From Shinella pollutisoli (GTDB lineage Bacteria; Pseudomonadota; Alphaproteobacteria; Rhizobiales; Rhizobiaceae): 64,000 nt of DNA. The position numbers and the translations under genes are program-made. The stretch lies in contig NZ_JANFDG010000026.1 of the NCBI RefSeq assembly GCF_024609765.1, positions 20,161 to 84,160 of the forward strand, written 5' to 3'. The notes under the pieces were generated by a model. The model saw only the letters and a program-made list of their open reading frames with translations, did no database searches and was not told the origin of the DNA. Shown here in pieces: positions 41,465 to 48,921 of this stretch (the stretch's first letter is position 1; each line of letters begins with the position of its first letter).

Positions 41465-41925
41465 CAGCGTTCTCCGCGCCGGATGCGGACGGGCGTCGCC
41501 GTCAGCTTGCGGATCTCGGCGGTGATGGCCCGTTGCTCCTGGCGGAGCCGCTCGACTTCCGCGAGCCGTGCCTCGTCGCCCTGAAGCAGGAGAAGGCCGT
41601 CCTCGGAAACGATGACGTCCCAAAGCCACACGGCGCCCGTCGCCCGCACGAAGGCCTTGAACCGCACCAAACTGACGTCGTGGCCTTCCTTGCTTTCGGC
41701 CGTATAGGCGTCGAGCGAGGCCTTGGAGATGGAGGGCAGGCCGAGATAGGTCGCCATGCGGGCCGCGATCGTCGGGCGGTCGAAGGGGCATTCGCGGATG
41801 GCGCGGGCCATCTCGCGCCGCAGGCGGCTGCGGAAACGCGCGATGTCGATCCGCTCGACGGGCGAGCGGGTCGGATAGACCGGCTCGGCGAAGAAATCGG
41901 CCTGGGCGGGGTCGGGCTTTGTCAT
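41464..41925 (-). CDS. Early phage protein
   Basis: A 153-residue protein with a helix-turn-helix-like region (PFDRPTIAARMATYLGLPSI, SKASLDAYTAESKEGHDVSL) and a C-terminal coiled coil. The pattern of a small regulator with VRFKAFVRATGAVWLWD is seen next to MuA in other alphaproteobacterial Mu-like phages. Function unknown, probably DNA-binding. Confidence 0.62.
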   Translation of the reverse strand: MTKPDPAQADFFAEPVYPTRSPVERIDIARFRSRLRREMARAIRECPFDRPTIAARMATYLGLPSISKASLDAYTAESKEGHDVSLVRFKAFVRATGAVWLWDVIVSEDGLLLLQGDEARLAEVERLRQEQRAITAEIRKLTATPVRIRRGER

Positions 41926-42773
41926 GCCGCTTTCCCTTCCCGCTTGATCTCGCCCATGAGGTCGGCAAGGCCGGTATCCGGCTCGACGCCGATATGGACG
42001 AGGAATTCGTGCCGCGTCTGCTCGCTGGCGCCATCCCAGGCGGCGATGAGCTTGTTCAGGAGCGCCGCCTGCAGGTCGACCGCCGGCTTCTCCGGCTTCA
42101 GCCAGGAGAGCGCCAGCTTCAGGTCCGGCTTTTCCTTCAGCGCGGCGGCGATGCGCAGCTGGTCGTCGGCCGGCAGCTTTGCAAGCTTCAGGAGCTTCGA
42201 CTGGTCCGTCTCCGCTTCCGTGCCGCGCACGGCCGCGCGTAGGATCGGGTGCAGGTTCTGGCCGATGCGGTTGGCGCGCTTATACTTGTCGGGACTGAAG
42301 CCGAGGCGCTCTTGAACGCTCTTTGCAAGCTCGCGTCCGTTGGAGAATACCGAAGGGGCATAATGCCCCTTCGGGTCACGATCACTGTTTTTCTCGATCT
42401 TTCCGTGCTGATCTTCCCAAAGCTCACGGTATTTCAGCACGAAGATGGCGCGGTCGAGGGCGGAAAGCTCGTTGCGATAGAGGTTCTCAGCAATCTCCAT
42501 CATCTGCGCCTCGGCGCCGTCCGCCTGCACCACGAGCGCGTCCAACTCCTCCCAACCGATAATGTCGGCGGCGGCGCAGCGGTGCCCGCCTACGATCAGG
42601 GTGAAGGGCGTGGCGCCCTTGTTCTTCGCGGGCGTGCGGCGCACCGTGATAGGTGAAATCTGCCCGCGCTCCTCGAAGGATGCGCCGATGGCGGCCGCTA
42701 CGTCCATGTCCACCGGGCGCAGGCGCTCGCCGCGGAAGAGGTCTTTCAGTTTCAGTCGGATGAGTTCGGCCAT
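41922..42773 (-). CDS. ParB-like protein (copy 2)
   Basis: The 283-residue protein has a ParB N-terminal domain: RLRPVDMDVAAAIGASFEER (about 16-35), the phosphate/CTP-binding TLIVGGHRCAAADIIGWEEL (about 57-76) and MMEIAENLYRNELSALDRAI (about 90-109), then a helical centre. Partition and CTP-switch ParB proteins share these motifs, GGHR corresponding to the GERR box. Mu-like phages of rhizobia often carry one in the early operon. No parS sites were recognised. Confidence 0.82.
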   Translation of the reverse strand: MAELIRLKLKDLFRGERLRPVDMDVAAAIGASFEERGQISPITVRRTPAKNKGATPFTLIVGGHRCAAADIIGWEELDALVVQADGAEAQMMEIAENLYRNELSALDRAIFVLKYRELWEDQHGKIEKNSDRDPKGHYAPSVFSNGRELAKSVQERLGFSPDKYKRANRIGQNLHPILRAAVRGTEAETDQSKLLKLAKLPADDQLRIAAALKEKPDLKLALSWLKPEKPAVDLQAALLNKLIAAWDGASEQTRHEFLVHIGVEPDTGLADLMGEIKREGKAA

Positions 42774-42775
42774 GC

Positions 42776-43171
42776 CTATGCGGCCTCCGCGTCTTCGGCC
42801 AAGGCCGTCATGAAATTGTCCCTGGCCCGCGCGGCGATGCGCTCGTAGGCCCGCTCGAAGACGGGTTCCAGCCGGCGCGTGTCGACCGTGCGGATCGACT
42901 GCAGCACCATCGCCCGCCCGACGCCGATGAGCTTTGTCAGCCGGCGGCGCGGGATGTCGAACTCGACATTGAGGATGTGGATCGTGATCTGCCGCGCGAG
43001 CTTCGCGTCGAAAAGCTCGACGGGTGGGTCGATGAGAAACCGGATCGGCAGGTGGTTGAAGTGCGAGCGGGTGGCGCGGAAGGTGGCGCTCACCATCGCC
43101 GTCAGCCGTTCGTCTTCGGAATAGGGATTACGCAAAACAAAAACTCCCTTTGGTTGTGCCGCGAGACTCAT
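42776..43171 (-). CDS. Early phage protein with weak DnaA-C-like pattern
   Basis: The 131-residue protein carries a helical segment FDAKLARQITIHILNVEFDI followed by PRRRLTKLIGVGRAMVLQSI and RTVD. The spacing of a helix, then R-L-x-x-L-I-G and a V-x-x-x-I-x-x-V helix faintly recalls the DnaA domain IV fold, but the DnaA signature is absent, so I treat it as unassigned. ATG at 43171 is taken because upstream in-frame sequence is antisense to the plus-strand gene at 43257. Confidence 0.6.
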   Translation of the reverse strand: MSLAAQPKGVFVLRNPYSEDERLTAMVSATFRATRSHFNHLPIRFLIDPPVELFDAKLARQITIHILNVEFDIPRRRLTKLIGVGRAMVLQSIRTVDTRRLEPVFERAYERIAARARDNFMTALAEDAEAA

Positions 43172-43256
43172 GACAAGCTGGCGGCGCCAGGTGGGGCGGC
43201 AACCCGACCTGGCGCCTGGCATCCCCAAGCGAAGCGACCACTTGGAGACGATTGAA

Positions 43257-43622
43257 ATGGATGAAGAAACGGACGAGCTGATTTTGGCTACGCAATCCAT
43301 GCTGGACGGGCAGCAGATGGCGATCGCAGCGGTTGCTCTCGCACTCATCGACAAAGGCTCGATCGACCGAGCGAGGCTGCTAGGCATCATTGAGAGCCTC
43401 CACGGAATTTTGGCTGCTGACTACGTCGGCGCGCTTGGCGATGTTGGTGACGCAGAAATTGGCCTGTCCCGTCTGCGTGAATGGCTAGACGTTTCTGACT
43501 GGAAAGAGGGACAGGTGCTGGAAGAACTCCACAAACTAGAGAGCGCAGAGTTTCTTCGCAGCCAGCTGAAACTAGCAAACTCGAAACGTAAGCGGCCACC
43601 ACCGGCGCAGAGAACCGATTGA
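43257..43622 (+). CDS. Plus-strand hypothetical gene in early region
   Basis: A 121-residue acidic helical protein (MDEETDELILATQSMLDGQQ, IDKGSIDRARLLGIIESLHG, WKEGQVLEELHKLESAEFLR) on the strand opposite to the early genes. It appears to have its own promoter region and is somewhat lower in GC than neighbours. ATG at 43257 follows GGAGACGATTGAA, a plausible ribosome site. No family recognised; a moron is likely. Confidence 0.6.
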   Translation: MDEETDELILATQSMLDGQQMAIAAVALALIDKGSIDRARLLGIIESLHGILAADYVGALGDVGDAEIGLSRLREWLDVSDWKEGQVLEELHKLESAEFLRSQLKLANSKRKRPPPAQRTD

Positions 43623-43649
43623 AGGGGTCGAAGTCCGAGGCGTGCCCCA

Positions 43650-43931
43650 TCACATCGCCCTCTGCAGGACGATGGCGAGCACCGCCGCCAGCGAGGCGAA
43701 GGGCACCCCGCAAAGCAGCAGCGCCTCCGCCCTGCGGCAGAACGCCGAGTGCGAAGGCACAAAAGGAACGACGTCGATTTTGGCCGCATGTTTTGCCCTA
43801 TCGGCAGCGGTCGCCCTCTGCGATTGTCCGGATGTGGCGTCGGCGGAGCGGGTCTGACGGCCGGGACCGGTGGAGGTCCTGCGGTTCGTACCGCGCAAGG
43901 CCAGAGCAGCGTTCTTGTCGGCGCCACGCAT
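43650..43931 (-). CDS. Hypothetical early protein with C-terminal hydrophobic helix
   Basis: Ninety-three residues with an Arg/Ala-rich N-terminus and a hydrophobic C-terminal segment (ALLLCGVPFASLAAVLAIVL). Start overlaps the ner stop (ATGA type), which favours expression. It might be membrane associated or bind DNA; no family recognised. Confidence 0.5.
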   Translation of the reverse strand: MRGADKNAALALRGTNRRTSTGPGRQTRSADATSGQSQRATAADRAKHAAKIDVVPFVPSHSAFCRRAEALLLCGVPFASLAAVLAIVLQRAM

Positions 43932-44272
43932 TAGGCTGCCTCCCCGCCGATTGCCGCCTCGGCGGCCTGGCGGCGGTCCCGTTTCGTGAAGCGCTGGTAG
44001 TTCTCGGAGGGCTGCGGGCTCTTGCGCCGGCCGTCCGCGTGATAGCGGGAACGCCAGATGAGGTGAGGGCGCGTTTTGAGCAGGGCCGCGATGGCCCGCT
44101 CCCCGGCCGCGTTCGGTTCGCGCAGCGTCGTTCCGGCCGTGCCGCGGGGCAGGTTGAAGCGCCTGTCGACATCGAGCAGGGAGAAGCCGAGCTCGTCGAG
44201 CCTGTTCTTGACGCGGGTGGCCTCGTCAAGGCGCGCTTTCGCGGCCTTGCCCGCGATGCGGTCAGGGTGCAT
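43931..44272 (-). CDS. Ner/Nlp-family early regulator
   Basis: Ner is the Mu early repressor that acts like lambda Cro. The 113-residue product has the Ner helix-turn-helix region: LDELGFSLLDVDRRFNLPRG (about 27-46), then TLREPNAAGERAIAALLKTR and PHLIWRSRYHADGRR. It is the first gene of the early operon, divergent from the XRE repressor with an operator between them. It has an N-terminal extension of about 20 residues compared with Mu Ner. Confidence 0.87.
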   Translation of the reverse strand: MHPDRIAGKAAKARLDEATRVKNRLDELGFSLLDVDRRFNLPRGTAGTTLREPNAAGERAIAALLKTRPHLIWRSRYHADGRRKSPQPSENYQRFTKRDRRQAAEAAIGGEAA

Positions 44273-44293
44273 AAGGATTCCTCGTATTGGACG

Positions 44294-44315
44294 GGGAGGC
44301 TCTGCAAAGCCTCCC
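44294..44315. other. GC hairpin upstream of ner
   Basis: GGGAGGCT-CTGCAA-AGCCTCCC, followed by TTTTC on the plus strand. It lies in the leader of the ner transcript (minus strand), 20 bp before the start codon, or could terminate plus-strand transcription coming from the left before the repressor promoter. Confidence 0.5.
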
Positions 44316-44356
44316 TTTTCAAAGGTGATTTGGTCCGTATTTATGGGAAAGGGATA

Positions 44357-44391
44357 TCACAAATTGGTAGATTGTAAATACCAAATTGTGA
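44357..44391. promoter_or_regulatory. Operator between ner and the prophage repressor
   Basis: An imperfect 13-bp inverted repeat, TCACAAATTGGTA and TACCAAATTGTGA, separated by 9 bp, lies in an AT-rich gap between the divergent ner and repressor genes and ends 12 bp before the repressor start. One mismatch only. This is the expected place for the immunity operator bound by repressor and Ner. Confidence 0.65.
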
Positions 44392-44403
44392 GATCAATGA
44401 CCG

Positions 44404-44940
44404 TTGGGGAAAAAAACGAAGCCGTCGAAAACACCGCTGGGCGACCGGCTCATCCAAATTCGAGAGAAGCTGGGGTTCCCTAATCAGCGAGCGGTTTTTG
44501 CTGAAAGTGTAGGCCTCACGGAGCCAATGCTGGGCTACTATGAGCGAGGTGATCGAAAACCCGAAGCCTCGGCTCTTTCTGGGTTCCGCACGAAGTATGG
44601 TGTAAGTCTGTCGTGGCTGATTACAGGTGAGGGAGAAATATTCGACGATCCGTCGAAGGCACCTGCGCCGGCTGTCGCCGTCGATCCGCAGTTGCTTCGC
44701 AGGCTCCACCGCGCTGCGAGGCTTGCCTACAAGGATGCCGGGCACCTGGTGCCCGATGAGGACAGTATCGCGGTCGAGGCCGGCAATCTGTACAATTCCC
44801 TCCTGCAGGAGGTCTCGGATATCCGTCAGGCCCGGATCGTGGACGCCGTCATTCCCGTCCTGGTCGACGATTTGAAAGCCCGCCTGCGGGAGGCTGTCGC
44901 TGAGCCGGGCACCGGCAAACCCTCGGCTTCATCCTTGTGA
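44404..44940 (+). CDS. Prophage XRE-family repressor
   Basis: The 178-residue protein has an N-terminal XRE helix-turn-helix (LGDRLIQIREKLGFPNQRAV, FAESVGLTEPMLGYYERGDR, about 12-52) ending in the usual LSWLITGEGE. A C-terminal region follows with no visible peptidase motif, so it may be a non-cleavable repressor. It starts with TTG at 44404 because a stop codon lies just upstream in frame. Divergent from ner, with the operator at 44357-44391. It should maintain lysogeny. Confidence 0.87.
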   Translation: MGKKTKPSKTPLGDRLIQIREKLGFPNQRAVFAESVGLTEPMLGYYERGDRKPEASALSGFRTKYGVSLSWLITGEGEIFDDPSKAPAPAVAVDPQLLRRLHRAARLAYKDAGHLVPDEDSIAVEAGNLYNSLLQEVSDIRQARIVDAVIPVLVDDLKARLREAVAEPGTGKPSASSL

Positions 44941-45022
44941 AGTCGACCACCCTATGGCTGTTCCTTAATGGGACGTTAATGCCGGCCGCGCCGATCTCAA
45001 TCTGAAACTTGGGGTATAGTAA

Positions 45023-45229
45023 ATGGCGGAAATCAACTGGAGGCTTGCGCCGAAGAGCGCCCGCTGGTGGGCCGTCGATGCCGATGGTAAGGCGCACTGG
45101 TATTGCACGCCGGACGTCGCAGCCTTTACCGATTTCTGGCATGCTGAGATGATCAAGGCCCCCGATTTCGCCTTCACCGGCAACTGGCGCGAAAGCCTCG
45201 TCGAGCGGCCGGGGCAGGAGAAACCTTGA
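45023..45229 (+). CDS. Small phage protein downstream of repressor
   Basis: A 68-residue protein rich in tryptophan (INWRLAPKSARWWAVDADGK, AHWYCTPDVAAFTDFWHAEM). It is in the same orientation as the repressor, 80 bp downstream, and probably expressed in the lysogen. No family recognised. Confidence 0.6.
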   Translation: MAEINWRLAPKSARWWAVDADGKAHWYCTPDVAAFTDFWHAEMIKAPDFAFTGNWRESLVERPGQEKP

Positions 45230-45633
45230 GGCGACTGAAAATGATGCCGTTTTTCAAGGTTTATCCATTGTTTTCAGCGCTTTAGTGTGGTTTCAGCGGC
45301 AAGGTTTCTCAAGGTGAGAAACCTCAAATTGGAATTTGCTGCAGTTTCGGCCCGCCGCCGAGCGCATCTGGCACCGCCGCCCCGCCATCTCCAATCTATG
45401 TTTTTCAATGGTTTGAAGACGCCTCGAACGCCTTTCGACGATTTTTGAGGCCTCCCTTGAAGCCCGGGGCATTTTTAACGATACTATCGCCTGCGCCGCG
45501 ATTTTCCTCGTTTCCACTGTTGCGATCCGGAATCGACAATCGCGCTCGGTTCTCCCTTAACCCCCTGAATTATCGCGAGTTCCCGGATATTCCCGGATAT
45601 TCCCGCCTGTCCGGATATATGTGTCAGACAACA
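45230..45633. repeat. Phage left end: non-coding repeat region
   Basis: About 400 bp without a convincing gene. TTTTTCAAnGGTTT-like words occur near 45251 and 45401, GTTTTCAGCG and GGTTTCAGCG near 45277-45296, and GGTTTCTCAAGGTGAGAAACC is an interrupted palindrome near 45302. CCGGATATTC occurs twice in tandem near 45582-45604, with CCGGATATAT at 45611-45620 and GTGTCA at 45621-45626, just before the terminal ACA. These are candidate transposase and host-factor sites of the Mu-like left end. Confidence 0.5.
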
Positions 45634-45638
45634 ATGAA
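45634..45638. repeat. Target-site duplication, right copy (ATGAA)
   Basis: ATGAA directly follows the terminal CA of the proposed phage left end and matches 5708-5712. Removing the phage and one copy restores a continuous sequence ending the tRNA-Met downstream region. Confidence 0.5.
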
Positions 45639-45962
45639 TTGCTGATTCCTGATGCAATCACGCTTTTGCGGCAAATCCATACCGCTTCTTGAATTGAGTA
45701 TGCGGTATGGGGTTTGTCAACAAATTCGCCCTCGATAGAGATACCATTAGTCTATGGCGTCGAGGTGGAGTTCGCCGCGGGCAGGAGCGCCGGCACGGTG
45801 GTGCTTCCCGTTTCGGCGTCTGCCTGATCGCGTTCGCCGATTCCGATCCTCCGCAATGGGGCGTTAAAAACTTCGAGCCGCGACGGGAAGATGCCTTTCA
45901 GATCGGCGAGAATCACCGCGCACGATCGCGCGGGAACCCGGCGCGGGGAATGAGGAGGACGA
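45639..45962. promoter_or_regulatory. Host intergenic region upstream of MFS gene
   Basis: No gene is supported in these 324 bp. A 9-bp inverted repeat CCATACCGC / GCGGTATGG (45677-45685 and 45702-45710, 16-bp spacer) is a plausible operator for the MFS gene. A strong ribosome site (GAGGAGG) precedes the ATG at 45963. Confidence 0.45.
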
Positions 45963-47228
45963 ATGGTCAGTCAGCCGCAGGATGGAGCCATCCGCTACAA
46001 GCCCGGCGGGTCTGAAGGCGTCGATTCGGCCTATGCCTGGCTGCGCCTCGTTCTCACCCTCGTCCTCGGGACGGTCGCCTGCGTCGGCAACTGGTCGGTC
46101 GTGGTCGTCCTGCCGACGCTGCAGGTGGAGTTCGATACGCTGCGTGGCGGGGCGTCCCTGCCCTATACCTGCACGATGCTGGGCTTTGCCGTCGGCGGCG
46201 TCCTGATGGGGCGCCTCGCCGACCGGCGTGGCATCGTCGTGCCGGTGCTGATCGGTGCGGCGCTGCTGTGCGCGGGCTATGTGCTCACAGCGTTCACCAC
46301 CAGTATCTGGCAATTCGCCGCGCTTGCGGCGGTGATCGGCCTCGGTTCGGCGGCGGGCTTCGCGCCGTTGATCTCCGATCTCTCGCATTGGTTCCGCAAG
46401 CGCCGGGCGCTGGCGGTTGCCTTTGCGGCCTCCGGCAGCTATCTCGCCGGTGCGGTCTGGCCGCTGGTGATCGAGCATTTTCAGTCCGCCTACGGCTGGC
46501 GCGCGACCCATGTCGGCATCGGCTTGTTCGTGCCGGCCGTGATGGCACCGCTGGCGCTTGCGCTCATCCGCCGGCCCGCCACCACTACCTACGCGGCCGC
46601 CGAGGCCGCCACGGCGGCCGCGCGCGGCGAACTCGGGCTTTCGGCCAGTGCGCTCCAGACGATCCTGGTGATCGCCGGCTTTTCCTGCTGCATGGCGATG
46701 TCGATGCCGCAGGTCCATATCGTCGCCTATTGCGGCGATCTCGGCTACGGCGTCGCCGTCGGCACCCAGATCATCGCCCTGATGCTGGGGCTCGGCGTCG
46801 TCAGCCGGCTTGCGTCCGGCGTGCTGGCCGATCGCATCGGTGCCGGGCCGATGCTGCTGGCCGGCTCGGCCATGCAGGCGCTGGCGCTGCTGCTTTACCT
46901 CATCTTCAACAGCCTGTCGTCGCTATGGGTGATCTCGGGCCTGTTCGGCCTGTTCCAGGGCGGCATCGTGCCGATGTATGCGGTGATCATCCGCCAGTTC
47001 CTGCCGCCGCGCGAGGCCGGCACGCGCATCAGTCTGGTGATGATGGCGACCGTGCTTGGCATGGCCTGCGGAGGCCTGGCCTCGGGTTTCATCTATGATG
47101 CCACGCAATCTTACCGGCTTGCCTTCCTGCACGGCTTCCTGTGGAACTTGGTGAACCTGGTTCTGGTCGGCTGGCTGCTGATCTGGCCGAGGTGGCGCCG
47201 TCACGGTAAGGTGGCGATGGCCCGCTGA
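45963..47228 (+). CDS. MFS transporter (oxalate/formate antiporter-like)
   Basis: The 421-residue protein has about 12 membrane segments and MFS motif A MGRLADRRGIVVPVLIGAAL after helix 2 (about 79-98), repeated in the second half as ASGVLADRIGAGPMLLAGSA. FRKRRALAVAFAASG after helix 4 and the overall pattern fit the monocarboxylate/oxalate-formate subgroup. A carboxylate or amino-acid derivative is a likely substrate. It may work with the amino-compound operon 1.7 kb away, but this is inference. Confidence 0.85.
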   Translation: MVSQPQDGAIRYKPGGSEGVDSAYAWLRLVLTLVLGTVACVGNWSVVVVLPTLQVEFDTLRGGASLPYTCTMLGFAVGGVLMGRLADRRGIVVPVLIGAALLCAGYVLTAFTTSIWQFAALAAVIGLGSAAGFAPLISDLSHWFRKRRALAVAFAASGSYLAGAVWPLVIEHFQSAYGWRATHVGIGLFVPAVMAPLALALIRRPATTTYAAAEAATAAARGELGLSASALQTILVIAGFSCCMAMSMPQVHIVAYCGDLGYGVAVGTQIIALMLGLGVVSRLASGVLADRIGAGPMLLAGSAMQALALLLYLIFNSLSSLWVISGLFGLFQGGIVPMYAVIIRQFLPPREAGTRISLVMMATVLGMACGGLASGFIYDATQSYRLAFLHGFLWNLVNLVLVGWLLIWPRWRRHGKVAMAR

Positions 47229-47415
47229 GGCATGGCAACGCCGAGTGTCTGCGTCTCGGTCACATCAAGATCGACGAAGAGCGTGTTTTCCCGCTCAATC
47301 GACCGCCCATACCAGTCTGCACCGGCAATCGTGTCGTTGGTTTTTCGGAGGCGCTTCGCCGTATCGCCGAAGTCGGCGGTAGGCGTCATCGGCAATGATC
47401 AGCTCCATTGGTGCT

Positions 47416-47868
47416 TCAATATCTGCCCAGTCGATACATCTGTGCCATCATGCTGAGGCAAGCCGACACAATCTCAAATAGAAAGGCCACGAACGAGAGG
47501 AGAAGCGACGCAATAGCTCCAGAAAAGAACCAGAACAGTGTGGCTTCGCTCAGCTCTCTTCCGATTGCTCCGCCGAGCAGCGCCAAGATGGATATGCAGG
47601 TGCAGAAACCCGAAAATGTGGCTAGGATCACCGCGACTTCGAGCGCAAGCGTGCGCCTCTGAAGATATCCAAAGTGCCGCAAGTCTTGAGAAGAAGGCAA
47701 GCTCCCGTTTGGCACCTGTTCGTATTTCTGCTCGACCGTGTTGACTCGGTCAGCCACTCTCGTCAGACGTGCAGTGTATACACTGAGAAAGGCTGCGGTT
47801 CCCGCCAGCAGGAAGACAGGTGCCAGCGCTGTCTGTATAACACCCACCACGTCGGACAGCATTCTCAT
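47416..47868 (-). CDS. DUF2721 membrane protein
   Basis: The 150-residue protein starts LSDVVGVIQTALAPVFLLAG, followed by TARLTRVADRVNTVEQKYEQ and two further membrane helices, the DUF2721 pattern (three spans). Function unknown. ATG at 47868 lies 7 bp after the IclR stop, so it is probably co-transcribed with the regulator. Confidence 0.75.
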   Translation of the reverse strand: MRMLSDVVGVIQTALAPVFLLAGTAAFLSVYTARLTRVADRVNTVEQKYEQVPNGSLPSSQDLRHFGYLQRRTLALEVAVILATFSGFCTCISILALLGGAIGRELSEATLFWFFSGAIASLLLSFVAFLFEIVSACLSMMAQMYRLGRY

Positions 47869-47875
47869 TCTGCTT

Positions 47876-48715
47876 TTATGGTCTGCCCTGTAGCATCGGT
47901 GCATCGAGAACCGGCTGAATCTCTTCCTCCAGCCTCCGTGCCTCCGTACGAAGCATCTCGACGAGACTTTCGCGGCGGGGCGCGGCAACTCTCTGCGTTA
48001 TGGCGGTGAGGTGGATGGCGCCGGCCGGCTGTCCGTCCGAGCGCCTCAAGGCCACCGCGATGGCGGCCATGCCGGTGATGTCGGCCATTTCCTTGTAGAT
48101 GTGCGTGTCGTTGTAGCTGTAGCCCTGCTCCCGGGTCGCGGCGATCATGGACCGGATCTGGTCGTCGCTGAACGCAAAGCGCGATCTTTCCATCTTCTGC
48201 TGAACGAGCACCCGTTCGATTTCGGCGTCCGTCATGGCGGCCAGCATCGCCAGGCTGCCGGCGCCGACACCAAGCGGCCGCCGGTCGCCGATGTTGAGGG
48301 TCAGCACCCGGATCGGGAAGGCGCCCTCTCGTGCATCCAGGCAGACCGCGTGATCGCCGGACCTGCCGATCAGGTAGATCGTGTCCTGCGTCTTGCGGAC
48401 CAGCCGGGATAAGGACGGCTCGGAAAGCTTGGCGACGGAAAAACGGTTGCGCGCCGCCGAAGCGAAGCTGAGCAGCTTGATGCCCACGAAATAGCGGGCC
48501 GTCTCCGGATCGAAATCGACGAGGCCATGGTCGCACAGGCCATTGACCAGGCGATGCGCGGTCGTCTTCCCGAGCGATGTGGCCTCGACCAAGTCGGCCA
48601 GACGCAGTCCCTGCGTGGACGCCCGCGACAGCGCGTCCAGTATGATCATCAGGCGTTCCGCGCTGCGCGGACTGTCGCTCGCCGACTGCTCGGGCAGATC
48701 GTCCTGCTTCTTCAC
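47876..48715 (-). CDS. IclR-family transcriptional regulator
   Basis: The 279-residue protein has the N-terminal winged helix (SAERLMIILDALSRASTQGL, LADLVEATSLGKTTAHRLVN, about 18-60) and the C-terminal effector-binding domain of IclR (GVGAGSLAMLAAMTDAEIER, GMAAIAVALRRSDGQPAGAI). IclR proteins usually sense a small catabolite of the pathway they control. It is divergent from the aminotransferase/ABC operon at 48922 and is its likely regulator. Confidence 0.9.
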   Translation of the reverse strand: MKKQDDLPEQSASDSPRSAERLMIILDALSRASTQGLRLADLVEATSLGKTTAHRLVNGLCDHGLVDFDPETARYFVGIKLLSFASAARNRFSVAKLSEPSLSRLVRKTQDTIYLIGRSGDHAVCLDAREGAFPIRVLTLNIGDRRPLGVGAGSLAMLAAMTDAEIERVLVQQKMERSRFAFSDDQIRSMIAATREQGYSYNDTHIYKEMADITGMAAIAVALRRSDGQPAGAIHLTAITQRVAAPRRESLVEMLRTEARRLEEEIQPVLDAPMLQGRP

Positions 48716-48921
48716 CCTGTCATCCCTTGTTCCGCTCGTACCAACGGCCGTCCGCAGAAGAAAATATTTCGGAACGGCCTCGAACCTTCAGTTTGATAGC
48801 GTCTCGACAATTTTGCCGCAAGCAGCCATGCGAACAGATTTTCCATGCGGAAGTCACTTGACGATGTTCCGTTTTATGTGTTTTAAATTATAAAAATTGG
48901 AACAACATGAGGCTGAACACG
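48716..48921. promoter_or_regulatory. Divergent promoter region iclR / aminotransferase operon
   Basis: Two hundred AT-richer bases separate the divergent genes. TTTTATGTGTTTTAAATTATAA (roughly 48871-48893) is unusually AT-rich next to the operon start and may hold the promoter. No clear palindrome of IclR type was identified. Confidence 0.4.

Larger units (their letters stand above)
5713..45633 (-). mobile_element. Mu-like transposable prophage (39.9 kb)
   Basis: Reading leftward from 45633 the order is repressor, ner, early genes, MuA transposase, MuB ATPase, gemA, mor, lysis, terminase, portal, head, contractile tail, baseplate and fibre, which is the Mu gene order in reverse orientation. 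Proposed ends: TGT at 5713 on the plus strand and TGT at 45633 on the minus strand, each flanked by ATGAA (5708-5712 and 45634-45638), the 5-bp duplication expected of MuA-type transposition. TGACAC followed by an ATC(C)GGA element lies near both ends. All core genes look intact, so the element may be inducible. The ends were found by eye and need confirmation; the gene content is secure. Confidence 0.9.

Noticed and set aside
45707..46015. A 102-codon plus-strand frame upstream of the MFS gene
   Set aside because: Arg/Gly-rich composition and overlap with the well-supported MFS start make it unlikely to be real.
47201..47395. A 64-codon minus-strand frame after the MFS gene
   Set aside because: No recognisable family, overlaps the MFS 3' end, no clear ribosome site. 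It may be a remnant but cannot be supported.
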